In this document: one piece after another, positions 33,693 through 41,677 of the stretch
Layout: each line of letters opens with the position of its first letter
How positions within the stretch are numbered: the first letter of the stretch is position 1
NCBI RefSeq assembly: GCF_002252625.1
Contig: NZ_NQKW01000023.1
Location: forward strand, 1-41,677
Direction of reading: 5' to 3'
From: Synechococcus sp. 1G10
GTDB lineage: Bacteria > Cyanobacteriota > Cyanobacteriia > PCC-6307 > Cyanobiaceae
DNA: 41,677 bases
Translations under genes and position numbers: made by a program
Notes under the pieces: generated by a model
What the model saw: only the letters and a program-made list of their open reading frames with translations
Databases searched by the model: none
Told to the model about the DNA's origin: nothing

Positions 33693-34214
33693 GTGCTGCA
33701 ACGCCTCCTGTTCCTGCCTCTGCTGGCCCCGCTGCTGGCCGTGCTGCTGGTGGCGGCCCTGAACCCCACCCCCGCCAGCCGCCTGCGGCTGTTGATCTGG
33801 ACCTCCCCGGCCCTGCCGATCGGGATCTGGATGGCTCTGGCCGCCAGCGGTGGAGCCGCCATCAGCGCCGTGCTCACGGCCCTGGCCCTGCAGCAACCAG
33901 CGGATCAGCTGCTGAGGCGCCGATCAGTTGAGAGTTTCGGCGGCGACGACCGGCGTGAACCGGAACCCTGGGAGGGAATGCCCGAACGGCGGGCCAGGCC
34001 TGCGCGGCAGGAAGCCCCCGCCTGGAACGCGGGCCCCGAGCGCGCGCCCCAGGACCCACCACCCACCGTCTCGGTGCCCTTCAGGGTCCTGCGTACCGGC
34101 AGTGCTGAGGCTCCGGGTCGAGCTGCAGCTGCACCGGCAGCAGCGGCCGCAACGCCCAGCCCCGGCAACGGCGACGCCGAGGGCTGGGACACACCTTCCA
34201 GCGACGACTGGTGA
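33693..34214 (+). CDS. small membrane protein, LapA-like (DUF1049 type), with disordered tail
   Basis: A 173-residue protein: two membrane helices near the N-terminus (LLFLPLLAPLLAVLLVAAL and IGIWMALAASGGAAISAVLT) separated by a short loop, as in LapA/DUF1049 proteins, then a long low-complexity tail rich in Pro, Arg, Glu and Ala. The GTG at 33693 is the best start, placing the first helix at the N-terminus; an open frame extending to 33213 lies inside ubiX and is not real. Family assignment is tentative, by topology and the NPTPASRLRLLIWTSPALPI pattern. It lies between ubiX and DUF2996. Confidence 0.65.
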   Translation: MLQRLLFLPLLAPLLAVLLVAALNPTPASRLRLLIWTSPALPIGIWMALAASGGAAISAVLTALALQQPADQLLRRRSVESFGGDDRREPEPWEGMPERRARPARQEAPAWNAGPERAPQDPPPTVSVPFRVLRTGSAEAPGRAAAAPAAAAATPSPGNGDAEGWDTPSSDDW

Positions 34215-34225
34215 AGCTGCGTCAT

Positions 34226-34258
34226 TTGACAGCTCCCCAACCGGAAGATGCTTAGAGT
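34226..34258 (+). promoter_or_regulatory. possible promoter of the DUF2996 gene
   Basis: TTGACA, a perfect -35 hexamer, lies at 34226-34231. At a 17-base spacing the -10 position reads TGCTTA (34249-34254), and TAGAGT overlaps at 34253-34258. The gene starts with GTG at 34292, giving a leader of roughly 30 bases. The -35 box is convincing, the -10 box weak. Confidence 0.4.
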
Positions 34259-34291
34259 CGCCCGCAGTGTTTCGAGCTGAGGCTCCAGCCC

Positions 34292-34741
34292 GTGAGCGAT
34301 TCCGCCAGCCCCGCACCGAATCCCACCAAGGCCGACGCCGCCAGCAAACCGGCCCCGGCGGCCGTCAAGGTCAAGCCGCCGGCTCCGGAAGACAAACCGT
34401 TCGGCGAATTCATCCCTGAGCTGTTTCTGCCGGCCCTGATCAAGGAAATCAAGGCTTTCGGCGGAGCCGCCCCCCAGCTGAGCTTTGAGCAGGGGCCGAT
34501 GCCGGTGGTGGCCAGCCCCTGCTGGATGGTGCAGGGAACCTTCCCCGGTGGCCGGCGTTTCTGGCTCTGTTTCACCGAGGCCGGCATCAGTTCAGCCAAG
34601 ACCTTCGCCGTGGCGGAGACGGGCAGCGAGCCCAGCCTGCTGGAGTCGTTCCTGATCGACGAGAAGAAGACGACCCTGGCCCTGCTGATTTCGCGTGTGG
34701 TCTCCAGGCTCAACAGCCAGAAGTGGCTGGGTCCCAACTGA
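34292..34741 (+). CDS. DUF2996-domain protein
   Basis: A 149-residue cyanobacterial protein. The first 35 residues are Ala/Pro/Lys rich and probably disordered, followed by the DUF2996 domain (FGEFIPELFLPALIKEIKAF, MVQGTFPGGRRFWLCFTEAG, LESFLIDEKKTTLALLISR, SQKWLG). It has no catalytic signature and an unknown function. The GTG start at 34292 has a candidate promoter upstream. It precedes acsF by 106 bases; the gap carries no clear terminator, so read-through into acsF is possible. Confidence 0.85.
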   Translation: MSDSASPAPNPTKADAASKPAPAAVKVKPPAPEDKPFGEFIPELFLPALIKEIKAFGGAAPQLSFEQGPMPVVASPCWMVQGTFPGGRRFWLCFTEAGISSAKTFAVAETGSEPSLLESFLIDEKKTTLALLISRVVSRLNSQKWLGPN

Positions 34742-34847
34742 GCGGACCAGCTCAAGCGCAACGACCTGGCTGCGTAGGCTTTACATCCCGGCCGGGTGCG
34801 CTGAAAGCCCACCTACGATGAGCTGATCACTCCACTGTCCTGCACGC

Positions 34848-35936
34848 ATGGTGCCCCCCGTCGCTGCCACCGCCACCCGTGGCACCAATGCCGCTGAGGC
34901 CAAGGCCTTCAAGGAGCCGGTGAAGGACACGATCCTCACCCCACGCTTCTACACCACGGATTTCGAGGCGATGGCCGCCATGGATCTGCGGCCCAACGAG
35001 CAGGAGCTTGAAGCGATCTGCGAGGAGTTCCGCAAGGACTACAACCGCCACCACTTCGTGCGCAACGAGGAGTTCGAAGGCGCCGCCGACAAGCTGGATC
35101 CCGACACCCGCAAGGTGTTCGTTGAGTTTCTCGAGCAGAGCTGCACCTCAGAGTTCTCCGGATTCCTCCTCTACAAGGAGCTGAGCCGCCGGATCAAGGA
35201 TAAGAATCCCCTGCTGGCCGAGTGCTTTGCGCACATGGCCCGCGATGAAGCCCGCCATGCCGGCTTCCTCAACAAGTCGATGGGTGATTTCGGTCTGCAG
35301 TTGGATCTCGGCTTCCTCACCGCCAACAAGTCATACACCTTCTTCAAGCCGAAATTCATCTTCTACGCCACCTACCTCTCCGAGAAGATCGGTTACTGGC
35401 GTTACATCGCCATCTACCGCCACCTGCAGAAGCATCCTGAGAGCAAGATCTTCCCGATCTTCAATTTCTTCGAGAACTGGTGCCAGGACGAGAACCGCCA
35501 CGGCGACTTCTTCGACGCCCTGATGAAGGCCCAGCCCGACACGGTGCGTGGTCTGCAGTCCCGGCTGTGGTGCCGCTTCTTTCTGCTGGCGGTGTTCGCC
35601 ACCATGTATGTGCGCGATGTGGCCCGCAAGGAGTTCTACGAGGCCCTCGGCCTTGATGCCCGCGAGTACGACAAGATGGTGATCGCCAAGACCAACGAAA
35701 CCTCGGCTCGCGTGTTTCCTGTGGTGCTCAATGTGGAGCATCCCAAGTTCTACACACGCCTGGACCGCATCGTCACCAACAACGCCGTCCTCAGTGAGGC
35801 CGATGCGAGTGGCGGACCGGCCCCGATCAGGGCCCTGCGCAAGCTCCCCTACTGGATGGCCAATGGGCTGGAGATGGCCAAGCTGTTCCTGATGGCACCG
35901 ATCCGCAGCGAGGAGTTCCAACCCGCCGTGCGTTGA
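34848..35936 (+). CDS. acsF: magnesium-protoporphyrin IX monomethyl ester oxidative cyclase, aerobic
   Basis: AcsF is the oxygen-dependent diiron enzyme that closes the isocyclic ring of chlorophyll. The 362-residue protein carries both ferritin-like diiron motifs: [17 protein letters not shown] with [15 protein letters not shown], and [17 protein letters not shown]. It also has the conserved start [18 protein letters not shown] and [12 protein letters not shown]. Length is normal and all iron ligands seem present. The ATG at 34848 follows an intergenic stretch with modest promoter potential. tldD begins eight bases after its stop. Confidence 0.97.
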   Translation: MVPPVAATATRGTNAAEAKAFKEPVKDTILTPRFYTTDFEAMAAMDLRPNEQELEAICEEFRKDYNRHHFVRNEEFEGAADKLDPDTRKVFVEFLEQSCTSEFSGFLLYKELSRRIKDKNPLLAECFAHMARDEARHAGFLNKSMGDFGLQLDLGFLTANKSYTFFKPKFIFYATYLSEKIGYWRYIAIYRHLQKHPESKIFPIFNFFENWCQDENRHGDFFDALMKAQPDTVRGLQSRLWCRFFLLAVFATMYVRDVARKEFYEALGLDAREYDKMVIAKTNETSARVFPVVLNVEHPKFYTRLDRIVTNNAVLSEADASGGPAPIRALRKLPYWMANGLEMAKLFLMAPIRSEEFQPAVR

Positions 35937-35944
35937 GGGTCTGC

Positions 35945-37411
35945 GTGGCTAGCCTGGCGGCCCTCACTGAACCCGTCTTGCTCGCCACTCCAACCACGTC
36001 CCTGACAGGCGACAGCCTCGATCAACGCTGGCGTGACCGGCTTGAAACCGTGCTGGCCGCCGGAGCGGCCGCCGGAGCCAGCCTGGTGGAGGTGTTCCTC
36101 GAGAGCACCGACCACATCGGGCTGCTGGCAGAGCAGGAGCGCATCACCAACGTCAGTCCGGCTTTCGGCCGCGGTGCTGGCCTGCGGGTTTTTCTGGGTG
36201 ACAAAGACGGCTTCGTCTCCACCAACGACCTGAGTGAGGCCGGCCTGCTCCAGGCCCTGGATCAGGCCCTTGGGATGCTCGGCCTCACTCGCGCCAACCT
36301 CGGCGCCCATGGTTTCGATGGCCTGGCCGCCCTGCGCGACCACGGTGCCAGCAAGGAGAACTGGTTAAGGCAGTGTCCAGGCCTGGATGAATCCACGGCC
36401 CGGCTGCTGGAGGCCACGGCTTTGCTCGATCGCCACGGAGATCATCTCCAGGCCCGCCGCGGCAGCTATGCCCGTGACTGGCAGGAAGTGCTGGTAGCCG
36501 CCAGCGACGGCACCTTCGCCCGTGACATCCGGCTGCACCAGTCGGTGGGGATCAACGCTCTTGCGGCCGATGGCGATCATCGCGCCAGCCTGGGTCGCCG
36601 CTACGGCAGCTCCGGTCGTCCGGACGACCTGCGCCAGTGGGATGCGGAAGCCTCGGCGGTCGATCTCTGCAGCAGCGCCCGCTCGATGCTCTACGCCGAC
36701 TATGTGGAGGCCGGCAACTACCCAGTGGTGCTGGCCAACCGCTTCGGCGGGGTGATCTTCCACGAAGCCTGCGGCCATCTGCTGGAAACCACCCAGGTGG
36801 AGCGGGGCACCACCCCCTTCGCCGACAAGGTGGGCGACACCATCGCCCATGAGGCGGTCACCGCCGTGGATGAAGGGCTGAGCGACGGAGCCTTCGGCAG
36901 CCTCTCGATGGACGACGAGGGCATGGAGCCCCAGCGCACGGTGCTGATCGAGAACGGCGTGCTGCAGCGCTTCATCTCCGACCGCGCCGGCGAGCTGCGC
37001 ACGGGCCATGCGCGCACCGGCAGCGGTCGGCGCCAGAGCCATAACTTCGCCGCCGCCAGCCGCATGCGCAACACCTTCATCGCCGCCGGCCCCCATACCC
37101 CCGAGCAGCTGATCGGCTCGGTGGATCGTGGGCTCTACTGCAAATCGATGGGGGGAGGCAGTGTGGGGCCCACCGGCCAGTTCAACTTCGCCGTGGAAGA
37201 GGGCTACCTGATCGAGGACGGCCAGCTCACCAAACCGGTGAAAGGAGCCACCCTGATCGGCGAGGCCAAGGAAGTGATGCCGCGCATCTCGATGTGCGCC
37301 AACGATCTGGAGCTGGCCGCGGGCTTCTGCGGCTCGGTGAGCGGCAGCATCTTCGTGACCGTCGGCCAGCCCCACATCAAGGTGGACACCATCACAGTGG
37401 GGGGGCGCTGA
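35945..37411 (+). CDS. tldD: metalloprotease subunit TldD
   Basis: TldD is the catalytic partner of the TldD/TldE heterodimeric protease that processes peptides such as microcins and degrades unfolded peptides. The 488-residue protein holds the zinc motif HEACGH (HExxxH) within [18 protein letters not shown] and the conserved [19 protein letters not shown] and [12 protein letters not shown] regions. I choose GTG 35945 because GAGGG lies six bases upstream; an earlier TTG (35933) overlapping the acsF stop would add four residues. tldE follows after two bases. Confidence 0.95.
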   Translation: MASLAALTEPVLLATPTTSLTGDSLDQRWRDRLETVLAAGAAAGASLVEVFLESTDHIGLLAEQERITNVSPAFGRGAGLRVFLGDKDGFVSTNDLSEAGLLQALDQALGMLGLTRANLGAHGFDGLAALRDHGASKENWLRQCPGLDESTARLLEATALLDRHGDHLQARRGSYARDWQEVLVAASDGTFARDIRLHQSVGINALAADGDHRASLGRRYGSSGRPDDLRQWDAEASAVDLCSSARSMLYADYVEAGNYPVVLANRFGGVIFHEACGHLLETTQVERGTTPFADKVGDTIAHEAVTAVDEGLSDGAFGSLSMDDEGMEPQRTVLIENGVLQRFISDRAGELRTGHARTGSGRRQSHNFAAASRMRNTFIAAGPHTPEQLIGSVDRGLYCKSMGGGSVGPTGQFNFAVEEGYLIEDGQLTKPVKGATLIGEAKEVMPRISMCANDLELAAGFCGSVSGSIFVTVGQPHIKVDTITVGGR

Positions 37412-37413
37412 TC

Positions 37414-38805
37414 ATGGGAGCCGACATCATCACCGCCCGCCCCAGCGCGCTTCATGCCAGTGATCTGGCCGGGCAGCTGCAATCCCTGGCCACGGAGCTG
37501 GGGGTGAGCCGCTGGGATCTGGGCGCGGCCTGCAGCACCGACACCTCCGTGCAGGTGGACCGGGGTGAAGCCAAGCAGCTCAAGGGAGCCCAGCGCAGCT
37601 CGATCACCGTCCGGGCCTGGAACAGCGACGGTCTGGTGGGCATCACCAGCACCTCCGATCTCTCCCCCGCTGGCCTGGCCAGGGCCCTGGCCGGTGCCAG
37701 TGACGCCAGCACCTACGGCAATCCCGACGACAGCCCCGGGTTCTCGCCCCTGGCCACGGCTCCCCTGGCCCAGCTGGAGCAGCCCATCAGTGAACCCAGG
37801 GGCATCCTGGAGCTGCTGGACACCCTCAAGCAAGCCGAAGCCGAGCTGCTGGGCCGCCATCCCGCCATCAGCACCGTTCCCTACAACGGTCTGGCCCAGC
37901 GCAGCAGCCAGCGGATCTACCTCAACAGCGAGGGGGCCTGCCGCGAGCAGCAGCTGAGCACGGCCAGCCTCTACCTATACGCCCGCGCCGAGGAAGACGG
38001 CCGCAAACCCCGCAGCAGTGGTGCCGTCAGGCTGGCTTACGGCGCCGAGCAGCTGGACGTGGCCGGCTGCATCGAAGAGGCGGCGGAACGCACGATCCAG
38101 CATCTCGATTACGCCCCGATCGCCACCGGCCGCTACACCTGCGTGTTCAGCCCTGAAGCCTTCCTCGATCTGATCGGCGCCTTCAGCGGTCTGTTCAATG
38201 CCCGCGCCGTGCTCGATGGCGTCAGCCTCAGTCAGCGCGACTCCCTCGGCAGCCAGCTGGCAGTGCCCTTCCTCTCCATCCACGACAATGGTCTGCACCC
38301 CGGCAACATCGGCGCTACCAGCTTCGATGGTGAGGGCACACCCGTGGCACGGCTGCCTCTGCTGGAGGGCGGCATCCTGCGGAACTTCCTGCACTCGGAA
38401 GCCACCGCCCGCGCCTTCGGTGTGGCCCCCACCGGCCATGCCGGCCTGGGGGCCAAGGTGTCGGTGGGACCGCACTGGTTCGAGATCGGCCCGGCGGGCA
38501 GCACAGGCGAGCAGGCGGGAGCGGCGAACCTCGATCGCTTCAGCCAGGACGGCATCGTCTGGATTGATTCCCTCTCGGCCCTGCACGCCGGCGTCAAGGC
38601 CAGTCAGGGATCGTTCTCCCTCCCCTTCGATGGCTGGTTGATCCAGGGTGGTGAAGCCCGCTCGATCGAAGCCGCCACCGTGGCTGGCGACATTCGCGCC
38701 GTGCTCAAGGGCCTGGTGGGCTTCGAGGGGCAAGCCAAGATCACGCCCGATGGAATCTGTCCGCTGGTGTGGGTGGACGAACTCTCGATCACCGGCGACG
38801 CCTGA
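37414..38805 (+). CDS. tldE: metalloprotease subunit TldE (PmbA)
   Basis: TldE is the non-catalytic partner of TldD. The 463-residue protein shares the overall fold (VQVDRGEAKQLKGAQRSS, ITVRAWNSDGLVGITST, IYLNSEGACREQQ, VAGDIRAVLKGLVGFEG) but lacks the HExxxH zinc motif, as expected. The ATG at 37414 is two bases after the tldD stop; the frame is open further up to 37294 only inside tldD. It is followed by five GGCTGAG repeats and fmt. Confidence 0.93.
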   Translation: MGADIITARPSALHASDLAGQLQSLATELGVSRWDLGAACSTDTSVQVDRGEAKQLKGAQRSSITVRAWNSDGLVGITSTSDLSPAGLARALAGASDASTYGNPDDSPGFSPLATAPLAQLEQPISEPRGILELLDTLKQAEAELLGRHPAISTVPYNGLAQRSSQRIYLNSEGACREQQLSTASLYLYARAEEDGRKPRSSGAVRLAYGAEQLDVAGCIEEAAERTIQHLDYAPIATGRYTCVFSPEAFLDLIGAFSGLFNARAVLDGVSLSQRDSLGSQLAVPFLSIHDNGLHPGNIGATSFDGEGTPVARLPLLEGGILRNFLHSEATARAFGVAPTGHAGLGAKVSVGPHWFEIGPAGSTGEQAGAANLDRFSQDGIVWIDSLSALHAGVKASQGSFSLPFDGWLIQGGEARSIEAATVAGDIRAVLKGLVGFEGQAKITPDGICPLVWVDELSITGDA

Positions 38806-38806
38806 C

Positions 38807-38841
38807 GGCTGAGGGCTGAGGGCTGAGGGCTGAGGGCTGAG
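38807..38841 (+). repeat. five tandem GGCTGAG heptamers
   Basis: Five exact consecutive copies of GGCTGAG fill the gap between the tldE stop and fmt. Such heptanucleotide arrays (STRR type) occur in cyanobacteria and vary in copy number by slippage. The last copy provides a GAGG a few bases before the fmt ATG, so copy number could alter its spacing or the leader structure. Confidence 0.95.
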
Positions 38842-38850
38842 GATCATGGG

Positions 38851-39906
38851 ATGAAGATCCTGTTCTGGGGCACCCCGGCCTACGCGGTGCCGTCCCTTGA
38901 GGCGCTGGTGGCGGCGGGCCATGAGCTGGTGGGGGTGGTGAGCCAGCCCGATCGCCGCCGCGGCAGGGGCTCGGCGCTGGTGCCATCGCCGGTCAAGGCG
39001 AGAGCACTGGAGCTGGGGTTGCCGGTGTTCACCCCCAGCCGGATCCGGCGTGAACCTGAGCTGCAGGCCCAGCTGGCGGCCCTGGGGGCAGAGGCCTCAG
39101 TGGTGGTGGCCTTCGGACAACTGCTGCCCCCCGAAGTGCTGGCCGTGCCGCCGCTGGGCTGCTGGAACGGTCACGGTTCGCTGCTGCCCCGCTGGCGCGG
39201 TGCAGCCCCGATTCAGTGGTGCCTGATCGAAGGCGACGCTGAGACCGGCGTGGGCGTCATGGCCATGGAGCAAGGCCTCGACACAGGATCGGTGCTGCTG
39301 GAGCGGCGTCTGACGATCGGCCTGCTCGAGAACGCGACGCAACTGGGGGCGCGGCTGGGCCAGCTGACCGCTGAGTTGATGGTGGAGGCCATGCCCATGA
39401 TTGCCGCGGCCGGCCCTGGCCCTGAAGCCGAGCGCTTGCGGCAGCTGGGCGTGCGGCCCCAGGGGGAGGAGGGCATCACCTATGCGCGCCTGCTGCAGAA
39501 AGACGACTACGCGATCTGTTGGAACGCCCCAGCCCTGACCATCCACCGGCGCGTGATGGGCCTGCACCCCGGCGCACACACCAACTGGCGGGGCAAGCGA
39601 CTGAAGTTGTTGGCCTGCGAACCGCTGGTCGGGCGTCTGGCCGATCAGCTCAGCCCCGAGGGGGCCGTGCTGGCAGAACGCTGGGGCCTGCCGGCGGAGT
39701 CGGCCTTTGCTGGCGAAGCTTCAGGCGATAGCGCGGCAGTTGCGCCCGGCACGGTGCTGGAGCTGGTTGAACGCACTGGCGTAGTGGTGGCCACAGCCGG
39801 TTGCCCGTTGCTGATCCGCGAGGCCCAGCTGGAGGGGAAGGGGGCCAGCGAGGGGCAGGCGTTACTCCAACAGCTGAGTGCATCTGTAGGAGAGAGGCTG
39901 GGCTGA
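38851..39906 (+). CDS. fmt: methionyl-tRNA formyltransferase
   Basis: Fmt formylates initiator Met-tRNA with 10-formyl-tetrahydrofolate. The 351-residue protein has the Rossmann start MKILFWGTPAYAVPSLEAL and VGVVSQPDRRRGRG, the catalytic NGHGSLLPRWRGAAPIQW (Asn and His of N-x-H) and the aspartate in MEQGLDTGSVLLE. A C-terminal OB-type domain binds the tRNA. NGHGS replaces the more usual NVHAS, without changing catalytic residues. It starts ten bases after a heptamer repeat array and ends where a decayed gene on the other strand begins. Confidence 0.95.
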   Translation: MKILFWGTPAYAVPSLEALVAAGHELVGVVSQPDRRRGRGSALVPSPVKARALELGLPVFTPSRIRREPELQAQLAALGAEASVVVAFGQLLPPEVLAVPPLGCWNGHGSLLPRWRGAAPIQWCLIEGDAETGVGVMAMEQGLDTGSVLLERRLTIGLLENATQLGARLGQLTAELMVEAMPMIAAAGPGPEAERLRQLGVRPQGEEGITYARLLQKDDYAICWNAPALTIHRRVMGLHPGAHTNWRGKRLKLLACEPLVGRLADQLSPEGAVLAERWGLPAESAFAGEASGDSAAVAPGTVLELVERTGVVVATAGCPLLIREAQLEGKGASEGQALLQQLSASVGERLG

Positions 39907-40361
39907 AGCTGAGCTGCGTAGGAGCTGAAGACGGCATCGGCGCTGAGGAGGGTGAGGTCCTCGCTGATCGCCTGGGCGATGAGCAGGCCGCGGGACGCCG
40001 CTCCGCTGGGCCGCACATTGTCGAGAACGATCCCGCGCTTCTCGACCGCCTCCGGAGTGACGCGCGTGAGTTCTTGCTCAAGACGGTCGCCACTTGTGAT
40101 GAGCGTGGTGCCATCAGGCAGTTCCAGCACCACCACCTGTCCGGGGCGCAAGGACACCTCGACTGTTTCAACAGTGGCGGCGGACCGTCCGGCTGAAGTG
40201 AGGTCGTAGGCCTCCACGACCCGCAGATAGTCGTCGGGCAAGAACGCATCGGCCACCACCGTGGCAGCACGCTGAGCGCCAGCTCGCAACAGGGTCGGCA
40301 GCTCGGGCGCCTCGATGCGGCTACCGGTGAGCGTCAGGGCCAGCGTGTTGGGGTCCGTCAT
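39645..40361 (-). pseudogene. chimeric remnant: CHAT/hydrolase-like N-terminus joined to a PIN-toxin C-terminus
   Basis: The frame from ATG 40361 begins MTDPNTLALTLTGSRIEAPE, then LPTLLRAGAQRAATVVADAF, DYLRVVEAYDL and QVVVLELPDGTTLIT. This recalls the N-termini of large bacterial CHAT or alpha/beta-hydrolase proteins (from memory, not certain). After SGAASRG (about residue 126) it changes to LLIAQAISEDLTLLSADAVF, the last strand-helix of VapC-type PIN toxins, whose preceding catalytic part is missing. There is no stop after the PIN end (about 39890); the frame runs 262 bases antisense into fmt before stopping at 39645. I read it as a deletion that fused two genes, now without function. The join must be near 39995. 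Confidence 0.5.
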
Positions 40362-40906
40362 GGCTGGCCTGGCATCTGAATGTCGTTGCTGACTGGATCA
40401 GGCCGGACTCACCCGCAGCCTTTGCCATGCTGAGGCCACGAACGATGAGCGGGGGCGTCGTTCCGCCAGGCGTGAGGGAAATTTGCGGCGGCTGGCTGTT
40501 TCTGCTCCTACAGGCATCGATCACATCCGCCTGGGCAACGGTCGGCTTCCTGGCGACAGCTTTGACCCTTCGCGGATGGGTCAGAGCGAGTGGCTGATTT
40601 TTGGCAAGAGTTGGGGCAGCTCCGCACGGTTTCCAGGGTGGAGCCCTGAATCCCTCACGGGCACTCTGCGAGAAGCGGCTCTGGGCTTCCCGCCACGGTG
40701 CACGGATTTGGTGCCAACAGCAGATCGAGAAACACCTCCAAGCTGATTGCAGCGAGCAGGAGAGTGTTTCGGGGCCAGGCCATCCCCGGAAGACGACTTC
40801 AGCCGAGCAGACAATGACCTGTTACAGCGTCAGCCTCATCAGAACATCGTGATTAGGATGTGAACTGTTGAACGCGGAGAACTGCGAGGCGAGCAAAAGA
40901 TGAGCC

Positions 40907-40928
40907 CGGGCACGAACAGCAGTGCCCG
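40907..40928. repeat. perfect 7-bp hairpin, possible terminator
   Basis: CGGGCAC (40907-40913) pairs with GTGCCCG (40922-40928) around an 8-base loop, followed by only two T residues on the plus strand. It may be a weak terminator or structured element in the gene-poor region. Confidence 0.4.
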
Positions 40929-41025
40929 TTGATCATGATGGCTTGGGATCGATTCAGCTCTCGGCGGCCGTGAGGTGCTCGATACCAGCCTCACCTGGCC
41001 GATTCGAATCAAAAGGAGTAGCAGG

Positions 41026-41187
41026 ATGCCCATTTCCAGAGCTGACAATCCAGACTCCTCGAAAAAGGCTGGAAAGCAAGGCAAGACTGGCAAACACCCA
41101 GCCAGTCCGGGAGAGCAGGAGGGAGCGGAGCGATTCAATCCAGACCTGCTCGATAAGATGGTGATTTCCCTGCCCTCGCTGCGATAG
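41026..41187 (+). CDS. small hypothetical basic protein with strong ribosome-binding site
   Basis: A 53-codon frame. AAAAGGAG lies seven bases before the ATG, one of the best Shine-Dalgarno sequences in the window. The product is hydrophilic: a Lys/Gly/Ser/Pro-rich first half (DSSKKAGKQGKTGKHPASPG) followed by RFNPDLLDKMVISLPSLR, which could form a short amphipathic helix. It has no signal peptide and no family that I recognise. It may be a small accessory protein or a chance frame in decayed DNA. The strong translation signal is the only positive evidence. Confidence 0.35.
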   Translation: MPISRADNPDSSKKAGKQGKTGKHPASPGEQEGAERFNPDLLDKMVISLPSLR

Positions 41188-41581
41188 GTTGCAGCCGCTG
41201 CGCACCCACGATGACGTCAATCCGTCACGGTAGCGGCTCTCAGACGAGCGAAACTGTTGCGGTCGATTCCAGAACGGCGGAGGAGCTCGAGAATCCCTTG
41301 GGAAGTCCATCCCCAGAAGGTGCGACTCATCAGCAGGGTAACCCAGAGAACTCTGGGAAACCAGGTGAATCCAGCTGATGCGAGATCGCCCCTCTTCGCA
41401 TCGCAGCAAAGAAAAGAGCGACTCCTGGCCGTATCCAACACTAGGTAGACAATAGAATGATTCTGCAGGCAGGGAGCAGAGACCCTGGAAAACGAATCTG
41501 GCGGCGCAGTGATGGCATAAGAAATAGCCCAAGGGGAGTTGATGATTGGCCCTCGGTTGGACGCCTCCACAAAATAGCTAT

Positions 41582-41677
41582 GTATGCGTTCAGGGGGCAG
41601 GACAGCTCGCAGCGAACATCGCTACGGCTGAACCCTTGACGTCGGCGTGATTCCCGATTGCATCTCAGGCAGAGACT
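41582..41677 (-). repeat. 96-bp terminal inverted repeat, right copy
   Basis: This is the exact reverse complement of 2-97. Read on the minus strand it has the same content: the end of a reading frame (ITPTSRVQP, then stop) followed by a structured tail. The identity ends at 41582; the neighbouring bases differ from those beyond 97 on the left, which marks the element edge at both sides. Confidence 0.9.

Larger units (their letters stand above)
40362..41581. other. gene-poor, lower-GC stretch without recognised genes
   Basis: This 1.2-kb region has no protein I can identify on either strand. It is visibly richer in A and T than the rest of the window, especially after 40860. Open frames include 40427-40597 (plus; 56 codons with one hydrophobic stretch containing GGWLFLLLQ), 40483-40746 (plus) and 41217-41570 (minus; 117 codons ending SGIDRNSFARLRAATVTD). 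None has recognisable motifs or a good ribosome-binding site. The exceptions listed separately are a hairpin at 40907-40928 and a small ORF at 41026-41187. It is probably decayed or acquired DNA next to the repeat at the window end. Confidence 0.6.

Noticed and set aside
40427-40597. Possible small membrane protein of 56 codons
   Set aside because: It has one hydrophobic stretch, but the frame is also open far upstream through the antisense of the chimeric remnant, and there is no ribosome-binding site.
40996-41015. TTCGAAT resembling a tRNA T-loop
   Set aside because: The flanking bases cannot form the T stem and no acceptor or anticodon arm is found nearby.
1-41677. Circular plasmid or phage genome
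   Set aside because: The terminal repeats are inverted, not direct, and the gene content is core cyanobacterial metabolism with no replication, packaging or structural phage genes.
1-41677. CRISPR array, rRNA or tRNA genes
   Set aside because: No regularly spaced repeats, rRNA-like sequence or tRNA cloverleaf was seen on either strand; the only tandem array is the five-copy heptamer before fmt.

Overview
The window is a GC-rich chromosomal segment of an alpha-cyanobacterium of the Cyanobium / Synechococcus type. The evidence is the gene content: chlorophyll cyclase acsF, photosystem II subunit Psb30, Ycf20, Calvin-cycle phosphoribulokinase and class II FBP aldolase, D-glycerate 3-kinase, UPF0182, DUF3727, DUF2996, and at least eight copies of the cyanobacterial palindrome GCGATCGC. 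The phosphoribulokinase is the short (300-residue) form. Assignments rest on motifs and family knowledge recalled from memory; no database search was run.

Layout. 1-871: left copy of a 96-bp repeat, a perfect hairpin, and the decayed remnant of a NYN/LOTUS-domain gene. 775-3769 (minus): phoH followed by two overlapping genes of unknown function that share a motif. 3881-15858 (plus): a dense run with a CofE-like ligase, a probable GNAT protein, ruvX, DUF3727, a YqeG phosphatase, proB, lpxD, leuB, prk, a small unknown, pilD, accD, a secreted protein and a Gfo/Idh/MocA oxidoreductase. 16003-17145: fbaA with a clear terminator. 17155-20046 (minus): a UPF0182 membrane protein. 20199-22913 (plus): thrC, a ThiS/MoaD-like sulfur carrier and a bicupin. 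22943-24931 (minus): ftsH, divergent from rpmF. 25270-27382 (minus): the overlapping operon cbbY-like, ycf20, glycerate kinase. 27444-29333: recJ. 29340-29447 (minus): the 35-codon psb30. 29564-33654 (plus): a YkgJ cysteine-cluster protein, two half-size UPF0016 transporter subunits, a catalytically degenerate RNase R-like protein and ubiX. 33693-39906 (plus): a LapA-like membrane protein, DUF2996, acsF, tldD, tldE and fmt. 39645-41581: a chimeric gene remnant and a lower-GC stretch with one small ORF. 41582-41677: the right, inverted copy of the 96-bp repeat.

How it fits together. Most of the window is core chromosome, tightly packed with 4-nt start/stop overlaps. Carbon metabolism is prominent: prk and fbaA serve the Calvin cycle, and the cbbY/ycf20/glycerate kinase operon looks like Rubisco-inhibitor clearance and photorespiratory salvage. 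Photosynthesis support includes acsF, psb30, ycf20, ftsH and candidate Mn2+ exporters. Both ends differ from the core: they carry gene remnants and the same 96-bp sequence in opposite orientation, as expected if the segment is bounded by two copies of a multicopy mobile element that continues outside it.
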